Shown here one piece after another: positions 54,801 through 63,958 of a stretch of 64,000 nucleotides of DNA (positions are counted from its first letter, which is position 1; each line of letters starts with the position of its first letter). Below the pieces are notes generated by a model. It was not told where the DNA came from, searched no databases, and saw only the letters and a list, made by a program, of their open reading frames with translations. The position numbers and the translations under genes were made by a program. Source of the DNA: Bacteroidota bacterium (GTDB lineage: Bacteria; Bacteroidota; Bacteroidia; 2-12-FULL-35-15); assembly GCA_029237775.1 (NCBI GenBank), contig JAQZBR010000005.1, forward strand, positions 248,001 to 312,000, in the 5' to 3' direction.

Positions 54801-57800
54801 TCCGGGAGATGTACCCGTAGCGGATAATGTTTGAGTGATCACAGAGCCGCTTCCGGCTGATGCACCGGATACTCCGGTTTGTGTGACCGTCCACGAGAAT
54901 GTTGTTCCGCTTACATTACTTGTTAACACACAATTTGTAGCTGTACCTGAACAAATTGTTGCACTGGCAGGTGTGGCACTCACGTTCGGAGCTGGATTCA
55001 CAGTTATTACAATTGGAGGTATAGTGGATGTACAACCTGCAGATGTTGTTGCCGTGACATTATAAGTTACAGTCCCCGCAGTGGCACCGGTTGAATTCAG
55101 AACCTGAGAAATAGAGCTTCCGGAGCCCGCTGATTCACCGGTAGTGCCGGAAGATATAACAGTCCATGAAAAAGTGGTTCCCGGGATATTGCTGGTAAGA
55201 GCGACAGAAGTAGATGTGCCAGAACAAATAGTTGCTGAAGCCGGGGTTGCTGTTGCATTTGGATTCGGCTCCACTGTAATTGCTACTGATACCGCAGTTC
55301 CCGGACATGAGTTAGCGGTTGGGGTTATGTTATAAGTAACAGTACCGGCCGAAGTACCTGTCGCGTTAAGATTCTGTGTGATTGAACTGCCGCTTCCTGA
55401 CGCTCCGCCTGAAGCACCACTTTGTGATGGTGCTGACCAGCTGAAGGTAGCGCCTGACACATTGCTTGATAAACTTATTGCTGTTGAACCGCCTGAACAG
55501 ATAGTCTGCGCAGGAGGAGTTGCAACCACAGATGGAACGGGATTTACAGTTACCGTTACATTAACAGGGCTGCCCGGGCATCCGCTTGCAGAAGGTGTAA
55601 CTGAATATGTTGCTGTACCACCTGAAGTTCCGGTATTATTTAAGATCTGATTTATTGAGGTACCTGATCCGGCTGAAGCTCCGGTAATTCCTGCACCGTT
55701 AGATGCAGTCCAGGAGAATGTTGTACCGGCTGTAAAGCTGCTGATATTGATCGCGGTGCTTGCTCCTGAACAAATAGTTGAATTGGCGGGTGTGGCAGTT
55801 GCAAAAGGAACAGGGTTAACAGTTATTATTACCGGAACAGAGGGACCGGAACATCCATTAGCTGTAGGAACAATATTGTATGTTACTGTTCCTGCAGAAG
55901 CACCTGAAGTTAGTAATGTCTGCCCGATTGAAGTTCCGCTGCCGGCACTTCCACCTGTCGCACCCGACTGTGATGGAGCAACCCATGCAAATGTAGTACC
56001 TGGAATAGTACCGGTAAGCGTAATTGCAGTTGTAGATCCGGAACAAATCGTCTGAGCCACCGGACTGGCATTTACATTTGGGGTTGGACTAACATCTATG
56101 GTGACCGTTATCGGTGAACCCGCACAACCCGAAGCCGTTGGTGTTATCGTATAAATAGCTGATGCAGATGCAGTAGAACTATTATTCAATGTTTGGTTAA
56201 TTGCGGTACCTGACCCCGAGGAAGCCCCTGAAATTCCGGTTCCGTTGGCTGCAATCCAGTTAAAGGTTGTTCCTGCCACAGGACTTGATAATGTTACTGC
56301 AGTGGTCGCACCTGAACAAATTGAAGAAACAGCTGGAGTTGCCGTAGCAACAGGTGTAGGGTTAACTGTGATGATTACCGGCACTGATGCGCCAGGACAA
56401 GAATTTGCTGTCGGAACAATGTTATAAGTTACCGTGCCTGCCGAAGAACCGCTCGCAGTCAATGTCTGAACTATACTGGAACCTGATCCTGCCGTTCCTC
56501 CGGTAGCTCCCGTTTGGGTAGGGGCAACCCAGGCAAAGGTAGTTCCGGGTAAGCTTCCTGATAAAGAAATACTGGTAGTGTTACCGGAACAGATCGTCTG
56601 AGCTACCGGGCTTGGTGTTACAGTAGGAACAGGATTAACAGTTACCGGAATTGTCAAGGTATTTCCGGCACAACCACCTGCAGTGGATGTAACCGTATAA
56701 GTTGCAGTACCTGAAACTCCTGCTGTGGTATTTAATGTCTGAGCGATGTTACTTCCGGATCCGGCACCGGCACCCGATACTCCGGATTGAGTAACTGTCC
56801 AGTTATAAGAAGTTCCTGCAATTGAACTCGATAAAGCAATTGAAGTTGCCGTGCCGGAGCAAATAGTTTGAGAAGCTGGTGTTGCAGCTACTACAGGTGA
56901 TGGGGTGATTGTCACTGTTGCCGTAGCTGTTGCAGCTGCGCATCCACCGCTGGCAGTTATTGAATTTGTTACAGTGTATGTACCGGCTGTACTTGCAGAT
57001 AAATTGATCTGTCCAGTATTTGCATTAACAAATACCAATCCGGCAGTTGAGGTAAATGTACCTGCACTTCCGGAACCTATGAATGTTGGTGATGGATTAG
57101 CAGCCGACTTACAATAAGGGCCCGCATAACTGAAAGCTGCAGAAGGGGCACTGGTGATAGTAACTGACAATGTGAAGTTATTCGGACATGCACCGTTCGT
57201 TGTATAAGTGACATTATACGTGCCTAATGTGCTGGCTGCCAAATTAATCGCACCTGTTGATGTATTAAGTGAAAGTCCGCCAGGAGATGAACTGAAAGGA
57301 TTAGCTCCTCCAGCCTGTCCTGTAACCGTAGCCGTAGGATTAGTTCCTGTCTGGCAAAAGGTTGTTGAGCCACCATAATTAAAACCAGCGTTATCCATCG
57401 GGTTTACTGTTATCAATCTGCTTGCAGTACCACTGCATCCGGAAAGAGTATAGGTTACAGTGTAAGTTGTGGATGATGCAGGAGAAACCGTGATGGCAGA
57501 AGTTGTAGCTCCTCCGGGTGACCATGAGTAAGTACCTCCGCCCAGAGATGGTGTAGCCGTTAAAGTGGCGGATGATCCTGCACAAATTGTTGACGTTGCA
57601 GGGCTGATAGTTACAGTTGGTGTCGGATTAACGGTAACGACACTGGTCCCTGTCCCTGAGCAACCTGCTAAAGTATAAGTAACTGTATAAGTAGTGGAAG
57701 ATGCAGGAGAAACAGTGATCGATTGAGTGGTTGCTCCACCCGGAGCCCATGAATATGTTCCACCTCCTGTAGAAGGTGTTGCCGTTAAACTTGCTGAACT

Positions 57801-60317
57801 TCCGGAGCAGATCGCTGCCGGTGTATTAACTGTAACTGTAGGCACTGGATTTACTGTTATCAAACGCGATGCAGTCCCTACACAGCCAGATAAAGTATAT
57901 GTAACTGTATATGTTGTTGAAGATGCTGGCGAAACCGTAATTGCTGCAGTTGTTGCACCTCCGGGAGACCAGGAATAGGTTCCGCCACCGGTGGATGGTG
58001 TAGCTGTAAGCGTTGCAGGAGACCCTGCACAAACCGTAGAGGTTGCAGGACTTATTGTTACAGTTGGTATTGGATTGACTGTAATAGTTCCCGTTGCGGT
58101 TCCTGAACAACCGGACAGTGTATACGTAACGGTATAGGTCGTTGTTGAAGCAGGTGCCAATGTGATGGAAGCTGTTGTCGCACCGCCCGGTGACCATGAA
58201 TACGTACCTCCTGCCGTTGATGGAGTGGCAGTCAAAGTTGCCGATGTACCATTACAAACAGGAGCCGAATTTGCAACGCTGACAGTTGGTACAGGATTTA
58301 CAGTTATTAAACGGGTTGCAGTTGCAGAGCAACCCGACAAGGTATAAGTCACTGTATAAGTGGTAGTGCTGCCAGGTGACACAGTGATGGATGCCGTACT
58401 AGCGCCTCCAGGTGACCATGAATAATTACCACCGCCAGTTGAAGGTGTAGCTGTTAAGGTTACTGAAGTCCCGGCACAAACAGGTGCAGGGGAGTTGATA
58501 CTTACAGTAGGAACCGGATTAACAGTAATTGTGCTGGTTCCTGTACCCGAGCAACCTGCCAGAGTATAGGTTACAGTGTATGTGGTTGTTGATGCAGGAG
58601 AAACACTTATAGATTGAGTCGTTGCACCACCCGGAGCCCAGGAGTATGTTCCACCACCTGTCGAAGGTGTTGCAGTAAGGGTCGCAGATGCGCCATTACA
58701 AATTGGAGCCGGTGTATTAACACTAACTGTTGGAACCGGATTAATTGTGATCGTGCGGCTTGCTGTTCCTGAACATCCTGCTAATGTATATGTCACCGTA
58801 TACGTAGTGCTTGTTCCCGGTGAAACGGTAATTGAAGATGTGGTTGCACCTCCCGGAGCCCATGAGTATGAACCGCCACCAGCAGATGGTGTTGCTGTAA
58901 GCGTCACGGAAGTTCCTGCACAAACAGGTGCGGGAGAATTAATTGAAACTGTCGGAACAGGATTCACAGTAATACTATGTGTTACGGCTGCACTACATCC
59001 GCCAGATCCCACGGTGTATGTTACCGGAATGCTTCCCGATAAACCTGAAGGATTGAATGTACTCCCTGAAACACCCGATCCGCTCCAGGTTCCACCTGTT
59101 GTTCCTGTTATATATGAATTTAAATTTATAGAGGCTGCACTGGCGCACATTGCTGCAGGAGTTGTCCAGGCGGCATTATTAGGATTTGTTACCGTTATCG
59201 ACTGGCAATAATTATATGTTGCACAGGTTCCCGGAGGATCAAATGAATAACAGATATTATAAGTTCCTGCACCTGCTGCAGCTGCAGCCGCAGGGCTGAA
59301 TGTTGTATATCCCCAGTCAGTTGAAGTTAAGCAACCCGGACATGCAGGACTGATCGACCAAGAAGAAACACCACTGATAGTGCCCGGAGGAATATTTATA
59401 TTAAGACAAGCACCATCTGTAACCCACGTTCCGGAACTAAGAACAGCTCCGTTGGTCACATCGGTGATCGTATACGCGAAGTCACCACTGGCAGTGCTTG
59501 TTTCACAGAGCTGTATCTGGTTGGTTGCAGATGGAGACATTGTAGAATATTGAATATCATTATTTGTACTTGCTGGGATATTCAGGGACGTACCTCCGCA
59601 ACCGGAGCACAAGACAAAAGCTCCATTCTCATACCAATTGATCCTTAATCCGTTATTGGCGGTGGAAGTAAATGAGATCATTATCCCGGGGGTAATCGGA
59701 TTCCCGAAGGGGGCATTACCCGAGGCTATCAGTCCGAAGCTGGCTGCATTACAGGCAATTGAGGCCGGCATATTGCCACCTGCAGCAAGAAGGAAACCGT
59801 TTCCTGCTACAACAGATGGGCAGGTAATGGAACAATCCGCAGCAGGTCCTGCAGTCTGATCAAAAGTAATTGTACCCGCTTGTCCACTGTAATTAGTAAT
59901 TAACACCATAAAATATTGTCCGGCTGCAGTTGCAGTTAGATTCATATATTCAACTGCAGCTGTGCTGTAACTGCAATCAGTACTTGAAGAAGAACCTAAA
60001 CTGCTACAAATATTAGCACTGGCAAATGGCCCCCATGCGATAAAGTCAACGTCAATGCCCGCACCACCGTTTGTTTGCTGACTTATGGTAAAATCCATTG
60101 TGCCCGCAGCGGTTGACTTAATAAGGAACCAGGCGGGGTTTGGCTGAGTGGTTAAACAACCGTAATTAGGACCTGATTGTGACGTGGTTGCAGTGTTATT
60201 CGGGAACGTTACATCCCCACAAAAAGGGGTTGCACTGGCACAATTACTTCCCTGGCTGAAAACCGAACCTGTTGACAAAACTAGTATTGCAGCAAAAAAG
60301 AATAAGATTCTTTTCAT
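51897..60317 (-). CDS. Giant repetitive surface protein with T9SS type B (gliding-associated) C-terminal domain
   Basis: This 2806-residue exported protein has a signal peptide (KRILFFFAAILVLSTGSVFS) and an N-terminal domain opening NCASATPFCGDVTFPN. Then come seven ~74-residue Ig/PKD-like repeats (for example the block LTATPSTGGGTYSWSPGGAT), nine ~91-residue repeats (for example TICSG.(S/T)(T/S).I.LSS then GTTFSWTAS-type), further mixed domains with DPSGVCGAV, and a C-terminal type B sorting domain (IPNVFTPNGDDINDIFTVKN, IYNRWGQKEYEW, VLVPDGTYFFIIS). Cysteines at matching places in each repeat suggest stabilising bonds. It is predicted to be a surface adhesin or gliding-related filament; function is inferred. 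A small secreted protein gene sits 42 bases upstream. Confidence 0.9.
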   Translation of the reverse strand: MKRILFFFAAILVLSTGSVFSQGSNCASATPFCGDVTFPNNTATTSQSGPNYGCLTTQPNPAWFLIKSTAAGTMDFTISQQTNGGAGIDVDFIAWGPFASANICSSLGSSSSTDCSYSTAAVEYMNLTATAAGQYFMVLITNYSGQAGTITFDQTAGPAADCSITCPSVVAGNGFLLAAGGNMPASIACNAASFGLIASGNAPFGNPITPGIMISFTSTANNGLRINWYENGAFVLCSGCGGTSLNIPASTNNDIQYSTMSPSATNQIQLCETSTASGDFAYTITDVTNGAVLSSGTWVTDGACLNINIPPGTISGVSSWSISPACPGCLTSTDWGYTTFSPAAAAAAGAGTYNICYSFDPPGTCATYNYCQSITVTNPNNAAWTTPAAMCASAASINLNSYITGTTGGTWSGSGVSGSTFNPSGLSGSIPVTYTVGSGGCSAAVTHSITVNPVPTVSINSPAPVCAGTSVTLTATPSAGGGSYSWAPGGATTSSITVSPGTSTTYTVTYTLAGCSGTASRTITINPVPTVSVNTPAPICNGASATLTATPSTGGGTYSWAPGGATTQSISVSPASTTTYTVTYTLAGCSGTGTSTITVNPVPTVSINSPAPVCAGTSVTLTATPSTGGGNYSWSPGGASTASITVSPGSTTTYTVTYTLSGCSATATRLITVNPVPTVSVANSAPVCNGTSATLTATPSTAGGTYSWSPGGATTASITLAPASTTTYTVTYTLSGCSGTATGTITVNPIPTVTISPATSTVCAGSPATLTATPSTGGGTYSWSPGGATTAAITVSPASSTTYTVTYTLSGCVGTASRLITVNPVPTVTVNTPAAICSGSSASLTATPSTGGGTYSWAPGGATTQSITVSPASSTTYTVTYTLAGCSGTGTSVVTVNPTPTVTISPATSTICAGSSATLTATPSLGGGTYSWSPGGATTSAITVSPASSTTYTVTYTLSGCSGTASRLITVNPMDNAGFNYGGSTTFCQTGTNPTATVTGQAGGANPFSSSPGGLSLNTSTGAINLAASTLGTYNVTYTTNGACPNNFTLSVTITSAPSAAFSYAGPYCKSAANPSPTFIGSGSAGTFTSTAGLVFVNANTGQINLSASTAGTYTVTNSITASGGCAAATATATVTITPSPVVAATPASQTICSGTATSIALSSSIAGTSYNWTVTQSGVSGAGAGSGSNIAQTLNTTAGVSGTATYTVTSTAGGCAGNTLTIPVTVNPVPTVTPSPVAQTICSGNTTSISLSGSLPGTTFAWVAPTQTGATGGTAGSGSSIVQTLTASGSSAGTVTYNIVPTANSCPGASVPVIITVNPTPVATATPAVSSICSGATTAVTLSSPVAGTTFNWIAANGTGISGASSGSGTAINQTLNNSSTASASAIYTITPTASGCAGSPITVTIDVSPTPNVNASPVAQTICSGSTTAITLTGTIPGTTFAWVAPSQSGATGGSAGSGTSIGQTLLTSGASAGTVTYNIVPTANGCSGPSVPVIITVNPVPFATATPANSTICSGASTAINISSFTAGTTFSWTASNGAGITGASAGSGTSINQILNNTGTSGGTATYSVTPSASGCPGSPVNVTVTVNPVPSVVATPPAQTICSGGSTAISLSSNVSGATFSWSAPSQSGASGGASGSGSSITQNLNATGTSAGTVTYNITPTANSCPGTAVSVAITVEPNPNATATPASATICSGTSTSVALTSNIPGTTFSWTVISSGTTGESAGSGSSISQVLNSTGATAGTVTYNVTATTSAGCTSTIPPIVITVNPAPNVSATPASATICSGTATNCVLTSNVSGTTFSWTVTQTGVSGASAGSGSVITQTLSATGTSPGTAVYTITPSASGCASASPVFVTITVNPLPTAIATPSSQILCTGSASSINLTSSLSATTFDWTVTQTGVSGATNGTGNSITHLLNLTGTSAGTVVYSIIPTDNGCAGPPTDVTVTVNPIDNSAFTYPSSTFCQTGVDPSPSITGVSGGVFTASPSTLVINSATGVIDLSASPLGNYTITYQTSGACPNSSVVNITITTAPDANFTYAASVCSTDPNPIPNFGAGASAGTFSSTPAGLVFVDPATGEIDLSLSAPGTYTLTNSIAAGGGCAAASASGTIIINQAATIDAGVNDTICEAQNATLAGVIGGSAISIAWTTSGTGTFNDTTLAAAVYTPSAADIAAGQVVLTATTNDPSGVCGAVTDFVVLTITPLDDASFSYSGGTFCQSGTNPLPTVTGTAGGVFSSSPGLVFVSTSTGEINLAGSTVGTYDVVYTTNGPCPTTDTVSVTITDAPVATFTYSSAATSFCQTDSNPAPVFNTGASGGVFTASPAGLTFTSTPGQIDLSNSAPGTYTLYNNIVAAGGCASASDSLIITINQPAIANAGNDTSVCSGTAYTVVGASVGGSALSGSWTSNGTGSFNDNTLPNTTYTPSAADNANGSVTLYFTTDEPSGVCNAVVDSMILTITPLPQAPSVTSPAPYCVGATVGAITYTSSGGVVNWYSDAALTDSIGTGLPFTPVGITGDTTIYVTEIIGSCTSFSSAVTITFNPLPVLDSTNMVLTDATCGATTGSISNVAVVSGQSPFTYVWQDAAGTTVGTALDLSNVGPGVYTLTVTDANGCSAQIGGGSGSTVSSTSGVTASFTADQITGETPLPVSFVNTSVGGATYLWQFPDGSTDTTTNAFFTCTQIGNQRVCLVANNGAGCSDSTCVDIDIFINSTFVIPNVFTPNGDDINDIFTVKNVGLEKMDAEIYNRWGQKEYEWHTTNGGWDGRTAAGVLVPDGTYFFIISAKGIDGKEYFEKGSFELIR
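54438..56900 (-). repeat. Nine in-frame ~273-bp repeats in the giant gene
   Basis: Each unit of about 91 codons starts at TP..QTICSG and ends at ..ITVNP. Units are similar but not identical. Units 2 and 4 share the phrase TFAWVAP.Q.GATGG, and units 3 and 5 share PFATATPA..ICSG-type openings, pointing to a two-unit block copied once. Confidence 0.75.
57400..58955 (-). repeat. Seven in-frame 222-bp repeats in the giant gene
   Basis: Seven consecutive 74-codon units, each with PTV.I or PTVSV start, C(A/N/S)G, LTATPS.GGG.YSW.PGGAT, and TTYTVTYTL.GC(S/V)(G/A)T. Spacing is constant at 222 bases. Cys at units' residues about 12 and 61 recurs. Confidence 0.8.
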
Positions 60318-60323
60318 GTTTAA

Positions 60324-60359
60324 TGGTGTTAAGTTTAGTATGAAGCGTGGTGTTAAGTT
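60324..60359. repeat. Twin direct repeats between the small secreted gene and the giant gene
   Basis: TGGTGTTAAGTT occurs at 60324-60335 and again at 60348-60359, 24 bases apart, filling most of the 42-base spacer. The periodicity of two to three helical turns could reflect a regulator-binding site; none is known to me. Confidence 0.4.
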
Positions 60360-60728
60360 CTAGTGTTTCAATTTTTCTTTCACAGGCTCGCGTACGATGT
60401 CCATGTGCTTATAATAGAAAGCCTCTACAGCCTGATCGTATTCCTTTAAGCCCATCGTCTTTTCATAGACCGGAAAATCAGCCGGTAGCTGGGAAACCGT
60501 TAAATTACCAAGGAACTCAGAAGCTCTGCCCATGTATCGGTCATTAAGATCATAAGGTAGTTTCACAGGCTCAGAAGTTCTGATTTGTGTTGACGTTGCA
60601 GCAGAACGTGCCGATACAGCACTCTGACCGGAGCGGCCCGTAGTACTTTCTGCAGGAACAGAAGCCTTTTCCTGTCCAATTAAAGCAATACTTAAGAATA
60701 AGAGAAAGAGAGTAAAAAAATGTTTCAT
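60360..60728 (-). CDS. Small secreted protein of unknown function
   Basis: This 122-residue protein has a signal peptide (HFFTLFLLFLSIALIGQ), a Ser/Ala/Thr-rich linker (about 22-50), and a short compact region with LNDRYMGRASEFLGNLTVSQ and YDQAVEAFYYKHMDIVREPV. It does not match a family I know. It lies 42 bases upstream of the giant T9SS gene on the same strand and may be co-expressed with it. Confidence 0.55.
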   Translation of the reverse strand: MKHFFTLFLLFLSIALIGQEKASVPAESTTGRSGQSAVSARSAATSTQIRTSEPVKLPYDLNDRYMGRASEFLGNLTVSQLPADFPVYEKTMGLKEYDQAVEAFYYKHMDIVREPVKEKLKH

Positions 60729-60896
60729 GAACGATGAGAATTACGTTTATCTATATAAAACCTACAATTTTACCGATAAAGATATAAAAAAATAAATCTC
60801 TTCCAAAAAAAGCAAATTTATAAATCAGAGATGCTTTTCGGCCAAAAAGGGTTGCATATAAGGTTTTTAGCAAAATTGGGAATGAAATCAGATGAT

Positions 60897-62855
60897 TTAT
60901 TTAGATGAGCTGCTTATAAGACGTGAGTATTTCGCAGATCTTTCTACATCACCATGTCGCCTGTAATAATCAGATAAAAAGGTATTGACGCCTTTGTTAT
61001 TAGGATTGAACGAGATAGCCTTTTCGAGGTAAGGAATCGCTTTTAGAGTATCGCCATTCAGATAATAAACATTACCTATATTGATATACATGATATCTGA
61101 TTTCACTCCCTTGCTGATAGCTTTTTCATTCACTTCAATGATCTTATCATATTTTTTCTGCGATGCATACAAATTGCTTAATGACAGATAGCTACTTGCA
61201 AAATCGGGTTTTAATTCTATCGCTTTAAGATATGCTTGTTCTGCCTTATCAAATTTTTTTAGTGCTGCATATGAGGATCCAAGATTAAAATAAGCTTCCA
61301 CATATTCTTTGTCAAGCTCAACAGCTTTTTCAAGATGATAAATTGCTTTTTGAGGATTGTTCATGTATGTATAATACACCGTCCCAAGGTTATTATGTGA
61401 AGCAATGTAATCAGGTATTATTCTTATTGATTCAAGGTACTCATGCTCTGCTTCCAGGACAAGATCCCTTTTCTGAGTTTTTGAAAGCCGCTTGTCGTTC
61501 TTGACTTTTGACACTGCTGCGGACGCCAGCAATGAATGCGTATGAGCGGATTCGGTCGCATTGGCTGCATCGGCTTTATAAAGCGTATATGTATCTTTCC
61601 ATGCCGGGCTTCGTGCAAATGACCTTGCCCCATAGACAACAACTATCAGAAATAGAAAAATCCAGAATCTATTACTGATCAATTTAAGCTTTAGCAGTGG
61701 CTCATCCAGGCGGATCTTAAAATATTTGAGAAGCAGAGCCGCAGACGTAATACATAGGCCGAGCGAAGCTATAAACTCAAAACGCTCCCCTACTATACCA
61801 ACAACAGGCTTCACGACATTAGTAAACATTGAGATAGTGATGAGAAAGAATATCAACCCGTACACCCATAATTCTTTTAGTGCTTTCTTTTTAAAGATAA
61901 GGTAAGCTGTAAGGATTAACAAAACAATTATCAGCCAGACACGATAATCATCCCAACCAACTATTGGCGCTTGATTATATCCATAATAACACAACAAGGG
62001 ATGCGGTATCAAGAACATTTTAAGGTAAAACCAAAGGCAGTAAAATGCTTCGGGAATCCTTTGAAAAAATGAATAATTATTTACAAATAGTGGATTTTCC
62101 CATAGTAATAAAGTTCTTGCACTTTCATTTATTACTGCCTTGGCAGCCAAACGGAATGAAATGAGAACCGGCAGAAAAGTAAACATTATCCAACCCAATT
62201 GTTTCAAATTGATCTTTCTGAAAAACCATATCGTAAACGGAATAAGCACGAAAAAGGTCATCACATCTTTTTTTGACAAATAGGCAAATAATAGAAATAT
62301 GAAACCATATATCAGGTTGATCTTACCCTTGTTTTCTGCAAAGCGCAAATAAAATAACAGGGCCGTCAGACCACCAATAAAACTAAGCATCACATCCCGG
62401 TTCTTCAGACTAAGCACGACCTCTGAATGTATAGGATGAATCAGAAAAAGCAAGCATGCTGTCAGATGAAAAATGTAATGGTGGTCAGGCAATAATCTAA
62501 GCAGAACATAGAATATCAGTATGACCAAAGAACTATAAAGAAGAACATTGATGAAGTGACTTACATATGGATTTCGTCCAAAGATCTGATACTCGATTGC
62601 ATAGGTGACTTTAACAATAGGCCTGTATTCAAAACTTGATTTATTGTCCAGTGCATAAGTAGTCCGGAATATCTCAGGAATACCTGCCAGGCCTTTTTCA
62701 ACCTGTTTATTATTATTCGTAACGTATTCATCATCCATTGAATATTTATTGGCTATACTTCTGCCATAAATAATAAATGAGAGTGAAATGAATAACAAAA
62801 CGCATTTGCGAAACGCTTTCGTGTCGATATTACCGAATGAAATTTTAGGAAACAT
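60897..62855 (-). CDS. TMTC-like multi-pass membrane protein with TPR tail
   Basis: This protein of about 652 residues has roughly ten to twelve hydrophobic segments in its first 400 residues and about six TPR repeats in the rest (FNLGSSYAALKKFDKAEQAY, LKAIELKPDFASSYLSLSNL). The N-terminal part starts with YGRSIANKYSMDDEYVTNNN, containing the early acidic DDE motif of GT-C glycosyltransferases, and HSEVVLSLKNRDVMLSFIGG. It resembles protein O-mannosyltransferase/TMTC proteins. The ATG at 62909 is possible, but a TATATTTG element at 62870 favours the start at 62855 (MFPKISFGNI). Substrate unknown. Confidence 0.75.
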   Translation of the reverse strand: MFPKISFGNIDTKAFRKCVLLFISLSFIIYGRSIANKYSMDDEYVTNNNKQVEKGLAGIPEIFRTTYALDNKSSFEYRPIVKVTYAIEYQIFGRNPYVSHFINVLLYSSLVILIFYVLLRLLPDHHYIFHLTACLLFLIHPIHSEVVLSLKNRDVMLSFIGGLTALLFYLRFAENKGKINLIYGFIFLLFAYLSKKDVMTFFVLIPFTIWFFRKINLKQLGWIMFTFLPVLISFRLAAKAVINESARTLLLWENPLFVNNYSFFQRIPEAFYCLWFYLKMFLIPHPLLCYYGYNQAPIVGWDDYRVWLIIVLLILTAYLIFKKKALKELWVYGLIFFLITISMFTNVVKPVVGIVGERFEFIASLGLCITSAALLLKYFKIRLDEPLLKLKLISNRFWIFLFLIVVVYGARSFARSPAWKDTYTLYKADAANATESAHTHSLLASAAVSKVKNDKRLSKTQKRDLVLEAEHEYLESIRIIPDYIASHNNLGTVYYTYMNNPQKAIYHLEKAVELDKEYVEAYFNLGSSYAALKKFDKAEQAYLKAIELKPDFASSYLSLSNLYASQKKYDKIIEVNEKAISKGVKSDIMYINIGNVYYLNGDTLKAIPYLEKAISFNPNNKGVNTFLSDYYRRHGDVERSAKYSRLISSSSK

Positions 62856-62869
62856 AGAATAGATATTTT

Positions 62870-62877
62870 CAAATATA
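62870..62877 (-). promoter_or_regulatory. -7 element of the TMTC-like gene (TATATTTG)
   Basis: An exact TAnnTTTG on the minus strand lies 15 bases before the ATG at 62855, implying a very short leader and excluding the upstream ATG at 62909 from the transcript. Confidence 0.5.
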
Positions 62878-62929
62878 CTAATTAAATAAATTTGCTGATT
62901 AATATTCACAGTAAGTTAATCAGGTTTAT

Positions 62930-62937
62930 TATTTTTG
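62930..62937 (+). promoter_or_regulatory. -7 element of the FabH-like gene (TATTTTTG)
   Basis: An exact TAnnTTTG on the plus strand lies 13 bases before the TTG start at 62951. It is about 52 bases from the divergent element at 62870, so both promoters share the spacer. Confidence 0.5.
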
Positions 62938-62950
62938 TATAAAAACTGAC

Positions 62951-63958
62951 TTGAAAGCATCCATTCATTCCACTAGCTATTATCTGCCTCCCGGAACACT
63001 CAGCAACAGCGATCTTTGCGAATTATTCCCTCAGCTTACGGAAAAGGATATTTATAAACGCACCGGAATCAACAACCGCCACATTACTAGTACAGGCGTA
63101 GTTGGCTCTGATCTTGGTTTTAATGCTGCTATAAAATTATTCGAAGAAAATAACATCGACAGGTCTCAAATAGATTATCTTATTTTTTGCACCGAAGGAC
63201 TTGACTATAAAGGCCCCGCTACTGCGTGTATCTTACAACACAGGCTTGGATTAAATCAGAATTGCGGTGCTATTGACCTTCCATTCGGCTGCACAGGCTT
63301 CACATATTGCCTTAGTGTCGCAAAAGGATTAATAGAAAGCGAGCAGGCAAGTTCAGTTTTAATTATAACCTCCGATATACCTTCAACAGTAATACATCCA
63401 GATGATTCAGAATTACGAATGATTTTCGGTGATGCAGGAGCGGCCACTCTCGTTGTCGCGAAAGAAGCATCTGATATTGGAGTGGGAAGATATAGTTTCG
63501 GAACAGACGGAAGTGGCGCAGAGAATTTAATGGTTGAAAGAAGCGGGACCAGAAATCCGGCTAACGCTGAATGGTTCCAAAAGAATGAAGCAGCAGGCGG
63601 AATGGTTTATGGCCAGATGAAAATGAACTCCGTGGAAATTTTCACATTTGCGCTAAGGGTTGTCCCTCCTATGATTGCTGATATTCTTGAAAAAAACATG
63701 TTGAATAAAAATGATATAGATCTGTTTATTTTTCATCAGGCCAATGCTTTTCTTCTCAGCGTTCTAAGAAGAAAGCTGAAAATCGAGGAAGATAAATTCT
63801 TCATTTGTATGGAGAATGTTGGCAACACAGTTTCAGCATCCATTCCGATTGCATTAAATGAAGCAATTAAAAAAGGGAAAATTAAATCAGGCAATAAAGT
63901 TCTTTTAGCGTCATTTGGAATAGGATACTCGTGGTCAGGAACGGTAGTGACATTCTAG
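62951..63958 (+). CDS. FabH-like 3-oxoacyl-ACP synthase III
   Basis: Condensing enzymes of the FabH type start fatty-acid or related chains by joining an acyl-CoA to malonyl-ACP. This 335-residue protein has the thiolase-fold triad: Cys114 (LPFGCTGFTY), His262 (IFHQANAF) and Asn292 (ENVGNTVSAS), with the FGDAGAATLV segment. The start is TTG, chosen because the family opens with a .A.I.S..YYLP segment as here. FabH-type proteins outside the main fab cluster often serve special lipids or pigments; no partner genes are within the window's end. Confidence 0.88.
   Translation: MKASIHSTSYYLPPGTLSNSDLCELFPQLTEKDIYKRTGINNRHITSTGVVGSDLGFNAAIKLFEENNIDRSQIDYLIFCTEGLDYKGPATACILQHRLGLNQNCGAIDLPFGCTGFTYCLSVAKGLIESEQASSVLIITSDIPSTVIHPDDSELRMIFGDAGAATLVVAKEASDIGVGRYSFGTDGSGAENLMVERSGTRNPANAEWFQKNEAAGGMVYGQMKMNSVEIFTFALRVVPPMIADILEKNMLNKNDIDLFIFHQANAFLLSVLRRKLKIEEDKFFICMENVGNTVSASIPIALNEAIKKGKIKSGNKVLLASFGIGYSWSGTVVTF

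Noticed and set aside
57400-58955. Regular repeats that could suggest a CRISPR array
   Set aside because: The period is 222 bases, fully coding and in frame; there are no short identical repeats with unique spacers.
52927-59859. Long open frames on the plus strand inside the giant gene, up to 154 residues
   Set aside because: They are antisense shadows of a repetitive coding sequence with constant codon phase; they repeat with the same periods and have no start signals or known domains.
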